Below, one piece after another: positions 19,772-26,954 of a DNA stretch of 64,000 nucleotides (position 1 is the stretch's first letter; the number at the start of each line of letters is the position of its first letter). Under the pieces are notes generated by a model that saw nothing but the letters and a program-made list of their open reading frames with translations, was not told the DNA's origin and made no database searches. Origin of the DNA: Anaerolineales bacterium (GTDB taxonomy: Bacteria > Chloroflexota > Anaerolineae > Anaerolineales > UBA6663). The translations under genes were made by a program, and so were the position numbers. The stretch is from assembly GCA_020850595.1 (NCBI GenBank), contig JADZEK010000014.1:20301-84300 (forward strand). Direction: 5' to 3'.

Positions 19772-21289
19772 ATGCCCCTCAGCCTCCGCGCCGCGCAACG
19801 CTTCGTGCAGCAGCTCCTGCTCGTGGGGGGGCTGGTAGCCGCCGCCACCCTCCTGCTGCTGCTCGTGCCGGGGCGGCTCAACACCCCCATCGTCGCCCTG
19901 CTCTACCTGCTGCCCGTCGGCCTGGCCACCAGTCTGAGCGGGCTGGGGCTGGGCAGCCTGGCCGCGCTGCTGGCCTTCCTGGCCTTCAACTACTTCTTCA
20001 TCCCGCCCTACTACACCCTGGCCGTTCACCAAACGCCGGATTTGATCATGCTGGGCGTGTTCCTGGGCGTGGCCGTGGTAGTCAGCCAACTGCTGGGGCG
20101 TTCGCGGGCCGGCGTGGCGGCGGCCGAGGCCCGCGAGCGTGAGACGACGGCGCTCTACGAGCTGAGCACCGCCCTGACCGGCCTGCGCAGCGAGCCGGCC
20201 ATCGCCCAGGCCCTGGCCGAACGCCTGCGCGAGATCAGTGGGGCGGCGCTGGTCGAGCTGAGCTTTCGCGGGCAGGCCCAAGCCGGCGAGCCGCGCCGCC
20301 TGCGCCTGCCCGCCGACGCGCCCGACCCAACCGCCCCGCTACTGACCACCCTGCCGCTCATGACGGCCCGCGGGCAGTTTGGCGAGATCCGCCTGTGGCG
20401 CGCCGCCCCGCCGCCCGGCCAGGCGGCCGCGCCGCTCAGCCCGAGCGAGGCGCGCTTGCTGGCGACCTTCGCTGGGCAGGGCGCCCTGGCGCTGGAGCAC
20501 GCGCTGCTCTCGCAAGCCGAAACCCAGGCCAAGATCCACAGCGAAAGCGACCGGTTGAAGAGCGCCCTGCTCTCCTCCGTATCGCATGAGTTGCGCACGC
20601 CGCTGGCGAGCATGAAGGCCGCCGTCACCAGCCTGCGCAGCGGCGAAGTGGGGTGGGACTCGCCCGCTCGCGCCGACCTGCTGGCGATGGTGGAAGAAGA
20701 GCTTGACCACCTCAACCGCCTGGTGGGCAACCTGCTCGACATGTCACGCATCGAGGCCGGGGCGCTCAAGCCCAACCGCCAGTGGCTCAGCCTGGCCGAA
20801 GTGGTGGGCGGCACGCTCCAGCGCCTGCGGCGGGTCACCGCCCAGCACACCCTGCGGGTAGACGTGAGTGACGATCTGCCCCCCGTGCCCGCCGATTACG
20901 GCCAGCTCGACCAGGTGTTGACCAACCTCTTGAGCAACTCGCTCAAGTACGCGCCCAGCGGCAGCACCATCGCCATCCGCGCCCGGCTCGCGCCCACGCC
21001 GGACGAAGCCGCCCAGGCCGTGCAGGTGACGGTGCAAAACGACGGCCCGCCCATCCCGCCCGAGCACCTCAGCCACATCTTTGATAAGTTCTATCGGGTG
21101 ACCGCCGCCGACCGCGTCACCGGCACCGGCCTGGGCCTCTCCATCTGCAAGGGCATCGTCGAGGCCCACGGCGGGCGCATCTGGGCCGAGAACCTGCCGC
21201 GCGGGCTGGCCTTCAACTTCACCCTGCCGCTGCGCGCCGAGGGCGTGCCGCCGCTGCGCCGCCTGCCGGAGAGCGAGGCCGAATTGTGA
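19772..21289 (+). CDS. Sensor histidine kinase, KdpD-like (DUF4118 type)
   Basis: Membrane histidine kinase, 505 aa. Four hydrophobic segments at about 12-110, with the NYFFIPPYYTLAVHQTPDLIML core, form the DUF4118 domain of KdpD. A GAF-like region (about 130-250) is followed by the dimerisation/phosphoacceptor helix SHELRTPLASMKAAVTSLR (His in SHELRTP) and an ATPase domain with the N-box NLLSNSLKYAP and G-boxes GTGLGLSI. It lacks the N-terminal KdpD sensor kinase and Usp domains that normally control kdpFABC, so it is a short KdpD. The following regulator overlaps by GTGA. Nearby potassium transporters support a potassium or osmotic role by context. Confidence 0.9.
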   Translation: MPLSLRAAQRFVQQLLLVGGLVAAATLLLLLVPGRLNTPIVALLYLLPVGLATSLSGLGLGSLAALLAFLAFNYFFIPPYYTLAVHQTPDLIMLGVFLGVAVVVSQLLGRSRAGVAAAEARERETTALYELSTALTGLRSEPAIAQALAERLREISGAALVELSFRGQAQAGEPRRLRLPADAPDPTAPLLTTLPLMTARGQFGEIRLWRAAPPPGQAAAPLSPSEARLLATFAGQGALALEHALLSQAETQAKIHSESDRLKSALLSSVSHELRTPLASMKAAVTSLRSGEVGWDSPARADLLAMVEEELDHLNRLVGNLLDMSRIEAGALKPNRQWLSLAEVVGGTLQRLRRVTAQHTLRVDVSDDLPPVPADYGQLDQVLTNLLSNSLKYAPSGSTIAIRARLAPTPDEAAQAVQVTVQNDGPPIPPEHLSHIFDKFYRVTAADRVTGTGLGLSICKGIVEAHGGRIWAENLPRGLAFNFTLPLRAEGVPPLRRLPESEAEL

Positions 21290-21984
21290 ACACACCCGGG
21301 CCGCACATCCTGGTGATAGACGATGAGCCGCAAATCCTGCGCGCGCTCCGCACGATCCTGCTGGAAAAAAAGTTCCGGGTCACCACCGCCAGCCGCGGCG
21401 AAGAAGGCCTGACGCTGGCCGCCGCCAACCCGCCCGACCTGATCGTGCTCGACCTAGGCCTGCCCGGCCTGAGCGGGCTGGAGGTGTGCAGCCGGCTGCG
21501 CGCCTGGACCCAGGCCCCCATCATCGTCCTCTCGGTGCGCGACGGCGAACGAGACAAGGTCGCGGCGCTCGATCAGGGCGCCGACGATTACCTGACCAAG
21601 CCCTTTGGCATCGAGGAACTGTTGGCGCGGGTGCGCGTGGCGCTGCGGCACGCCGCCCAGGCCCACGGCAGCAAGGCCAGCGTGGTGCGCGCCGGGCCGC
21701 TGCTGGTAGACCTGGCCGGGCACCGCGTGGAGCGCGACGGCGCGGAGGTCAAACTGACCGCCACCGAGTTCAAGCTGCTGGCCTATCTGGCGGCCAACGC
21801 CGGGCGCGTGCTCACCCACCAGTCTATCCTCAGCCATGTGTGGGGCGAGGCCGAGGTAGATCAGGTGGAATACCTGCGCGTCTACATGCGCCAACTGCGC
21901 AAAAAGCTGGAAGTGGACCCCGCCCAACCGGTCTACCTGCTCACCGAGCCGGGCGTGGGCTACCGCTTCGTCAGCGACGCCTGA
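21286..21984 (+). CDS. Response regulator, OmpR/KdpE type
   Basis: DNA-binding partner of the kinase, 232 aa, starting at GTG 21286 (4-base overlap with the kinase stop). Receiver domain about 1-120: acidic pair IDDEP, phosphoacceptor Asp in LIVLDLGLPG, Thr/Ser in IVLSVRDGE, Lys in YLTKPFG. The winged-helix domain covers about 130-232 (LTATEFKLLAYLAANAGRVLTHQSILSHVWG, YLRVYMRQLRKKLE, GVGYRF). KdpE-like. It probably controls nearby genes such as the K+ transporter. Confidence 0.94.
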   Translation: MNTPGPHILVIDDEPQILRALRTILLEKKFRVTTASRGEEGLTLAAANPPDLIVLDLGLPGLSGLEVCSRLRAWTQAPIIVLSVRDGERDKVAALDQGADDYLTKPFGIEELLARVRVALRHAAQAHGSKASVVRAGPLLVDLAGHRVERDGAEVKLTATEFKLLAYLAANAGRVLTHQSILSHVWGEAEVDQVEYLRVYMRQLRKKLEVDPAQPVYLLTEPGVGYRFVSDA

Positions 21985-22161
21985 CGCCGCCTGGCCCACC
22001 CCGCCCGGGCCAGCCGCTCTCCCCCGCCCCCGCTCTAACCACCAAAAGTTGTGGCTTTTATTTGTCCTTAATGAGGTTCGCCGGACTCTTTACCGCCGCT
22101 TTATTCCGGCCCATTATGCTGAGGCCATAGTTTGGGCGCATTTCGCCCAAGCGCGGACCTT

Positions 22162-22182
22162 GCCGGCGGCCAACCCGCCGGC
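22162..22182 (+). promoter_or_regulatory. Hairpin in the leader of the K+ transporter gene
   Basis: Perfect 8-bp stem GCCGGCGG/CCGCCGGC with a 5-base loop, ending about 20 bases before ATG 22203, with AGGT in between. It could modulate translation. The leader does not match the c-di-AMP (ydaO) riboswitch consensus that often precedes kimA. Confidence 0.35.
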
Positions 22183-22202
22183 CCAGCAGGTAAGTGAACA
22201 GC

Positions 22203-24155
22203 ATGACCATCGTTGCAGAGGCAGATCCTAACAAACACAACGGTGTGCAGCACCGCACCGCCGAGTATCAGCCGCGGCAGTCGCTGCACACCTGGCTGGT
22301 GGGGCGGCCGCTCGCCACCGCCGACGCCGGGCACCAGACCATCGGCAAGGCGGTCGGGTTGGCGGTCTTCGCGTCAGACGCGCTGTCGTCCACGGCCTAC
22401 GCCACGCAAGAAATCCTGGTCATCCTGGCGGCGGGCGGCGCGGCGGCCTTTGGCTATGCTTTCCCCATCGCCCTCGCCATCGTGGCCCTGCTGGCGATTG
22501 TGACCATCTCTTACGAGCAGACCATTCACGCCTACCCGGGCGGCGGCGGCGCATACATCGTCTCGCGCGACAACCTGGGCGAACTGCCGGCGCAAATGGC
22601 CGGCGCAGCGCTGCTGACCGACTACATCCTGACCGTGTCGGTGTCCATCTCGTCCGGCGTGGCGCAACTGACCTCGGCCTTCCCGGCGCTCGACCCCTAC
22701 CGGGTGGTCATCGCCGTGGGGCTGGTGGGCTTCATCATGCTCGTCAACCTGCGCGGCGTGAAGGAGAGCGGCCTGACCTTCGCCGTGCCGACCTACCTGT
22801 TCCTGGTCATGATGTTCGTGACGGTCGGCGCGGGCTTCTTCCGCCTGCTCACCGGGCAGTTGGGCACGGTCATCAACCCGCCCACGCTGCACAGCCTGGG
22901 CGAGGTCTCCACGGTCAGCCTGTTCCTGATCTTGCACGCCTTCTCCAGCGGCACCACCGCGCTGACGGGCGTGGAGGCCATCTCGAACGGCATCACCGCC
23001 TTCAAGAAGCCGGCCAGCCACAACGCCGGCATCACCCTGGTCTGGATGTCGCTGATCCTGGGCGCGCTGTTCCTGGGCATCACCTACCTCTCCGGCCACA
23101 TCGGCGCGGTGCCATCGGAGGAAGAAACGGTCATCTCGCAGCTCACGCGCACGGCGCTGGGCGGCCGCAATCTCATCTACCTGGTGACGCTGGGGGCGAC
23201 CACGTTGATCCTGGCGATGGCGGCCAACACGGCTTTCGCGGACTTCCCGCGCCTGAGCGCGCTGCAAGCCGGCGACGGCTACCTGCCGCGCCAGCTCACC
23301 TATCGCGGCAGCCGGCTGGTGTACTCACGCGGCATCGTGCTGCTGGCCGTCATCGCCTCGCTGCTCATCATTGCCTTCCGCGCCAGCGTGACCTCGCTCA
23401 TCCCGCTCTACGCCATCGGCGTGTTCCTGTCGTTCACGCTCAGCCAGGGCGGCATGGCCCGCCGCTGGCACAAGATCGGGCGGCTAAAGCCGGGCGAGGA
23501 AGTGCACGAAGCCGGCTCGGTGCTGCGCTACGACCAGGGCTGGCAATGGAAGATGATCGTCAACGGCTTCGGCGCGGTCTGCACGCTGGTGGTCATGTTC
23601 ATCTTCGCCATCACCAAGTTCCACGACGGGGCCTGGATCATCCTGGTGCTCGTGCCCGCGCTGGTGTTCATCTTCTTCCGCATCCACCAGCACTATAAGG
23701 AACTGGCCCGCAGCCTGTCGCTCGACTCCTACGGCGCGCCGCCGGCCATCCGCCGCCACCGCGTCATCGTGCCCATCAGCGGCGTGCACCGCGGCACGCT
23801 GGCCGCGCTCGACTACGCGCGCTCGCTGTCGTCGGACGTGACCGCCGTGCATGTCTCGATTGACGAAGCTGAGGGCGAGCGCGTGAAGGGCAAATGGGAG
23901 CGCTGGGGCGACGGCGTGCGGCTGGTGATCCTCGAGTCGCCCTACCGGCTGCTGCTGGAGCCGCTGCTCGACTACGTGGAGCGCATCGCCGCGCTGCGCC
24001 AACCAAATGAGACCATCACGCTAGTGGTGCCGCAGTTCGTGCCCAAGCACGCCTGGACCAACCTGCTGCACACGCAGACGGCGGTGCTGCTGCGCGTGGC
24101 GCTGCTCTTCCGCAAGGGCATTGTGGTGACGGATGTGCCGTATCAGATGGAGTAG
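22203..24155 (+). CDS. kimA: KimA-like high-affinity potassium transporter (APC superfamily)
   Basis: K+ uptake permease, 650 aa from ATG 22203; a GTG three codons earlier is possible. The membrane domain (about 1-460) has KimA hallmarks: SSDAL/SDALSSTAYATQEIL, SYEQTIHAYPGGGGAYIVSRDNLG, LLTDYILTVSVSISSG, FSSGTTALTGVEAISN and IPLYAIGVFLSFTLSQ. The cytoplasmic Usp-like C-terminal domain (about 510-650) carries VIVPISGVHRGTLAALDYARSLS and the terminal PQFVPKHAWTNLLHTQTAVLLR. In Firmicutes, KimA is inhibited by c-di-AMP. Here it follows a KdpD/KdpE-like system after 210 bases. Confidence 0.85.
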   Translation: MTIVAEADPNKHNGVQHRTAEYQPRQSLHTWLVGRPLATADAGHQTIGKAVGLAVFASDALSSTAYATQEILVILAAGGAAAFGYAFPIALAIVALLAIVTISYEQTIHAYPGGGGAYIVSRDNLGELPAQMAGAALLTDYILTVSVSISSGVAQLTSAFPALDPYRVVIAVGLVGFIMLVNLRGVKESGLTFAVPTYLFLVMMFVTVGAGFFRLLTGQLGTVINPPTLHSLGEVSTVSLFLILHAFSSGTTALTGVEAISNGITAFKKPASHNAGITLVWMSLILGALFLGITYLSGHIGAVPSEEETVISQLTRTALGGRNLIYLVTLGATTLILAMAANTAFADFPRLSALQAGDGYLPRQLTYRGSRLVYSRGIVLLAVIASLLIIAFRASVTSLIPLYAIGVFLSFTLSQGGMARRWHKIGRLKPGEEVHEAGSVLRYDQGWQWKMIVNGFGAVCTLVVMFIFAITKFHDGAWIILVLVPALVFIFFRIHQHYKELARSLSLDSYGAPPAIRRHRVIVPISGVHRGTLAALDYARSLSSDVTAVHVSIDEAEGERVKGKWERWGDGVRLVILESPYRLLLEPLLDYVERIAALRQPNETITLVVPQFVPKHAWTNLLHTQTAVLLRVALLFRKGIVVTDVPYQME

Positions 24156-24194
24156 AGGAGAGGTGAGAGGTTAGAAGTGAGAGGTGGGAGGGGG
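24155..24194 (+). repeat. GGAGGTCAGAGG-type dispersed repeat
   Basis: GAGGAGAGGTGAGAGGTTAGAAGTGAGAGGTGGGAGGG directly after the K+ transporter stop. Family member of 5895, 7635, 16551 and 58261. Confidence 0.55.
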
Positions 24195-24250
24195 TCTTAA
24201 GGGACGCGGGCGGCGCGGGGGAAGACCAGGGGTTGAAGACAAAAGAGGGT

Positions 24251-24277
24251 GGGCCGGCCTCAGGGTGAGGCCGGCCC
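24251..24277. terminator. Bidirectional hairpin between convergent genes
   Basis: 12-bp perfect stem GGGCCGGCCTCA/TGAGGCCGGCCC with a 3-base loop. On the minus strand it is followed by a T-rich CTCTTTTGT, so it should end the pirin transcript as well. Confidence 0.7.
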
Positions 24278-24306
24278 GCACTGTTTAAGGTCAGCGGCAG
24301 GCGCGC

Positions 24307-25101
24307 TTAGGGCAGGAAGCTGGGCAGGTAGAAGCTAAGGTAGCGCAGCGGCTGGTCGGGCGCGGCGGTCAGAGACACGGCCGGCGCGGCCGGGCGGGCC
24401 AGCAGCACGTCGTACCGGCCCAGCGGCGTGGCGGCCTCGGGCGCGGCCTCAGGCAGCCGCACGCGGCCCTGGCCGTCGGTGATGTACAGGAACAGGTCCT
24501 CACCGGGGAGCGGCGCTTCGAGCGGAGCCGCGCCGCCGGGGGGAACCACGGCAGCCGTCAGGCGGCCGGTCATGTGCTGGTCCATGGGCGAGCCGCCGCC
24601 GATCAGGCTGTAGACGGCCGCATCGCCCACGGCGCGGCGCGGCAGCGCGCCCGACCCTACCTGCTGATAGTGCGGCGCGAGGGCCTGGTGCTGGTAGTCC
24701 GCCACGAACCAAATCTGAATAACGCGCACCGGCTGGGGGCTGAGGTTCAGCTCCTGGTGCTCGATCCACCGGCCGGAGAACATGCGCTGCAATTCGCCGG
24801 GGCCGATGTCGCCTTCGCCGCCGGTGTTGTCCTCGTGGTGCAGCGTGCCCTCCAGCACCCAGGTGTAAATCTCTAGCCCGCGGTGCGGGTGCCAGGTGAA
24901 GCCGCTGTGCGGGGCAATGGCCGTCATGTGCGCGGTGAGCATACCGCTCAGGCGCTGGAGCGGACTCCAGCCGCCCACGGCGAAATGCGAGTGCAGCCAG
25001 TCCACCGGGTGCAGGCTGGGAAAGACCCCCGCCGCGAAGTGCTGCACGGCCAGCGGCGCCACGAACGCGGGCGCGATTACGGTGTCAGACAGCGTCGGCA
25101 T
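24307..25101 (-). CDS. Pirin-family protein (cupin)
   Basis: Bicupin metal-binding protein, 264 aa. The N-terminal cupin has the pirin metal site: HPHRGLEIYTWVLEG supplies two His, and GRWIEHQE supplies a third His and a Glu. DNTGGEGDIGPGELQRM is the conserved turn between them. The C-terminal cupin is weaker. Bacterial pirins include quercetin dioxygenases and regulators of central metabolism; this one cannot be placed further. It is divergent from the antiporter gene, sharing a 122-base intergenic region, and has a TATACT-like box about 30 bases before its ATG with CAGGACC as ribosome site. Confidence 0.9.
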   Translation of the reverse strand: MPTLSDTVIAPAFVAPLAVQHFAAGVFPSLHPVDWLHSHFAVGGWSPLQRLSGMLTAHMTAIAPHSGFTWHPHRGLEIYTWVLEGTLHHEDNTGGEGDIGPGELQRMFSGRWIEHQELNLSPQPVRVIQIWFVADYQHQALAPHYQQVGSGALPRRAVGDAAVYSLIGGGSPMDQHMTGRLTAAVVPPGGAAPLEAPLPGEDLFLYITDGQGRVRLPEAAPEAATPLGRYDVLLARPAAPAVSLTAAPDQPLRYLSFYLPSFLP

Positions 25102-25156
25102 GGTCAGGTCCTGCGCTCACCGGCGGCGAGTATAACATACGGCCTCACGCGCCGGG

Positions 25157-25189
25157 CGATTTAAGGTTTGGGCAGCCCGATTTAAGGTT
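25157..25189 (+). promoter_or_regulatory. Two 12-bp direct repeats, 21 bp apart, upstream of the antiporter
   Basis: CGATTTAAGGTT occurs at 25157-25168 and exactly again at 25178-25189. The 21-base period equals two helical turns, and the second copy is centred about 38 bases before the likely start point. This is the geometry of tandem activator sites. Confidence 0.5.
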
Positions 25190-25208
25190 CAGGGCAGCGG
25201 GCGGCCAG

Positions 25209-25214
25209 TATACT
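25209..25214 (+). promoter_or_regulatory. -10 box (TATACT) for the antiporter gene
   Basis: TATACT ends 9 bases before ATG 25224, predicting an almost leaderless transcript. No good -35, which fits an activated promoter with the direct repeats upstream. Confidence 0.5.
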
Positions 25215-25223
25215 GGTCAGGCG

Positions 25224-26453
25224 ATGTCGGCCTTTCTGCAATTCGCGCTCGCGCTCGCGCTGCTCATCGGCGCCGCCCGGCTGGGCGGGCTGGCGAGCAA
25301 GCGCCTGGGGCAGCCCGGCGTGCTGGGCGAGCTGCTGGTGGGCGTGCTGCTCGGCCCGTCGCTGCTCAACTTCTTCGCGCTGGGCGTGTTCAGCGACGCG
25401 CACCTGGCCGAGCAGGTGAAGCACCTGGCCGAGCTGGGCGTGATCTTCCTCATGTTCCTGGCCGGGCTGGAGATCGAACTGGGCGAGCTGCGCCAGACCG
25501 GGCGCGCGGCGCTGCTGGCCGGGCTGCTGGGCGTGGCAGCCCCGGTGGCGCTGGCGGCGCTGGCGGCGCTGGCTTTCGCCTACCCCGCGCCGGAGGCGGT
25601 GTTCATCGGCATCGTGCTCAGCGCCACCTCGGTGAGCATCTCGGCGCAAACGCTGATGGAGCTGGGCGTGCTGCGGCGGCGCGAGGGGCTGACGCTGCTG
25701 GGCGCGGCCGTGTTCGACGACGTGCTGGTGATCCTGGTGCTGTCGGTCTTCCTGGCGCTGGGCGGCGGCCAAAGCAGCGGCGCGGGCGAGGTGCTCTGGG
25801 TGCTGGCGCGCATGGCGCTCTACCTGGTGGGGGCCACGCTGCTGGGCTTCTCGCTCATCCCCTGGCTGATGCGGCGGGTACACCGCTGGCCCATCGCGCA
25901 GGGGCTGGTGTCGTTCGCCATCGTGGTGGTGCTGCTCTACGCCTGGGCGGCCGAGGCGCTGGGCGGCGTGGCGGCCATCACCGGGGCGTTTTTGGCGGGG
26001 CTGGCCTTCGCGCGCTCACCGCTGCGGCCGGAGGTGGAGCACAGCTTCAGCGCGCTCACCTATGGCTTCTTCGTGCCGCTGTTCTTCGTGAGCATCGGGC
26101 TGGAGGCCAACGTGCGCGCGCTGAGCGGCGCGGGGCTGCTCTTCGGCGGCGTGCTGATCGCCGTCGCGGTGGTGAGTAAAATCGTGGGCAGCGGGCTGGG
26201 CGCCTGGTGGGGCGGCTTAAAGCGCGGCGAGGCGCTGCGGCTGGGGCTGGGGATGATCTCGCGCGGCGAGGTGGGGCTGATCGTCGCCAGCGTGGGCCTC
26301 AGCCAGGGGCTGATTGACCACGGCGTGTTCGCGGAGATCGTGCTGGTGGTGCTGGCGACGACGCTGGTGACGCCGCTGCTGCTGCGCTGGGCCTACCGGC
26401 GCGAGCAGCGCGCGGCGGCCGCCCGCCGGCCCGCCGCCGTGAAAGGAGAGTAA
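25224..26453 (+). CDS. CPA2-family monovalent cation/proton antiporter (KefB/NapA-like)
   Basis: Membrane exchanger of K+ or Na+ for H+, 409 aa with about 12 hydrophobic helices. Typical CPA2 features are LLVGVLLGPSLLN, the LFLMFLAGLEIEL segment, the FDDVLVI motif (unwound helix with conserved acidic pair), ITGAFLAGLAFARSP and RGEVGLIVA near the end. No TrkA-N/RCK domain is attached, unlike KefB/KefC, so control may come from the separate small protein at 26458, four bases downstream. Confidence 0.9.
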   Translation: MSAFLQFALALALLIGAARLGGLASKRLGQPGVLGELLVGVLLGPSLLNFFALGVFSDAHLAEQVKHLAELGVIFLMFLAGLEIELGELRQTGRAALLAGLLGVAAPVALAALAALAFAYPAPEAVFIGIVLSATSVSISAQTLMELGVLRRREGLTLLGAAVFDDVLVILVLSVFLALGGGQSSGAGEVLWVLARMALYLVGATLLGFSLIPWLMRRVHRWPIAQGLVSFAIVVVLLYAWAAEALGGVAAITGAFLAGLAFARSPLRPEVEHSFSALTYGFFVPLFFVSIGLEANVRALSGAGLLFGGVLIAVAVVSKIVGSGLGAWWGGLKRGEALRLGLGMISRGEVGLIVASVGLSQGLIDHGVFAEIVLVVLATTLVTPLLLRWAYRREQRAAAARRPAAVKGE

Positions 26454-26457
26454 GCCG

Positions 26458-26811
26458 ATGCCCGTTCTGCTGGTGGCGATTCTCAACGACCCGGCCTACC
26501 TCTGGCAGGTGCTGGACGCCTGGAAAGCGCTAGGCGTGGCCGACGCGACGATCTTTGATTCGACCGGGCTGCACCGAGCCGAGATGTTCCGCGACGACCT
26601 GCCGCTGTTCCCTTCGGTGCAGGACTTGCTAGAGTCCACTGAGGCGCATCACCGCACGCTGTGGTCGGTGGTGGGCGATGAGGTAGACCTGGACGCCCTG
26701 GCGCGGGCGACGGAGGCGGTGGTGGGGCCGCTGGATAGGCCCGCCACGGGGCTGCTCTTCGCCGTACCGGTGATTAAGACGTGGGGCTTGCGGCCGCCGG
26801 GCAGCGGATAG
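26458..26811 (+). CDS. PII-like small protein, antiporter partner
   Basis: 117 aa, starting 4 bases after the antiporter stop, with AGGAGA nearby as ribosome site. It has the alternating strand-helix pattern of a ferredoxin-like/PII fold: LLVAILNDPAYLWQVLDAWKALGVADATIFDSTG, then a loop region and VDLDALARATEAVVGPLDRPATGLLFAVPVIKTWGL. The strand ending in FAVPV and the first half resemble PII-like sensors (SbtB/CutA type). Tight coupling to a transporter without its own regulatory domain supports a role as its ligand-sensing subunit. That is inference; no ligand site is recognised. Confidence 0.6.
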   Translation: MPVLLVAILNDPAYLWQVLDAWKALGVADATIFDSTGLHRAEMFRDDLPLFPSVQDLLESTEAHHRTLWSVVGDEVDLDALARATEAVVGPLDRPATGLLFAVPVIKTWGLRPPGSG

Positions 26812-26828
26812 GCAACGGCGGAAGAACC

Positions 26829-26860
26829 TTTGCCACGAATTATCACGAATTACACGAAGG
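26829..26860 (+). repeat. CACGAAT-type dispersed repeat
   Basis: TTTGCCACGAATTATCACGAATTACACGAAGG: three CACGAA units with a period of 10. One of six copies in the window (others at 34759, 37168, 43729, 59091 and 61265). Confidence 0.7.
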
Positions 26861-26954
26861 GGGCGTGAGGTGTCGTGGCGGTGCGGTTAAGTCGCGGGGC
26901 GGGCTGAGTAGGGGCCGCCGTGGCCCGCGCCGTCGCCATCACAAAGCTCACAAC

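Noticed and set aside
21985..22202. Possible c-di-AMP (ydaO) riboswitch before the KimA-like gene
   Set aside because: None of the conserved ydaO segments could be placed in the leader; only a simple 8-bp hairpin and an AAAAG/CTTTT element are seen.
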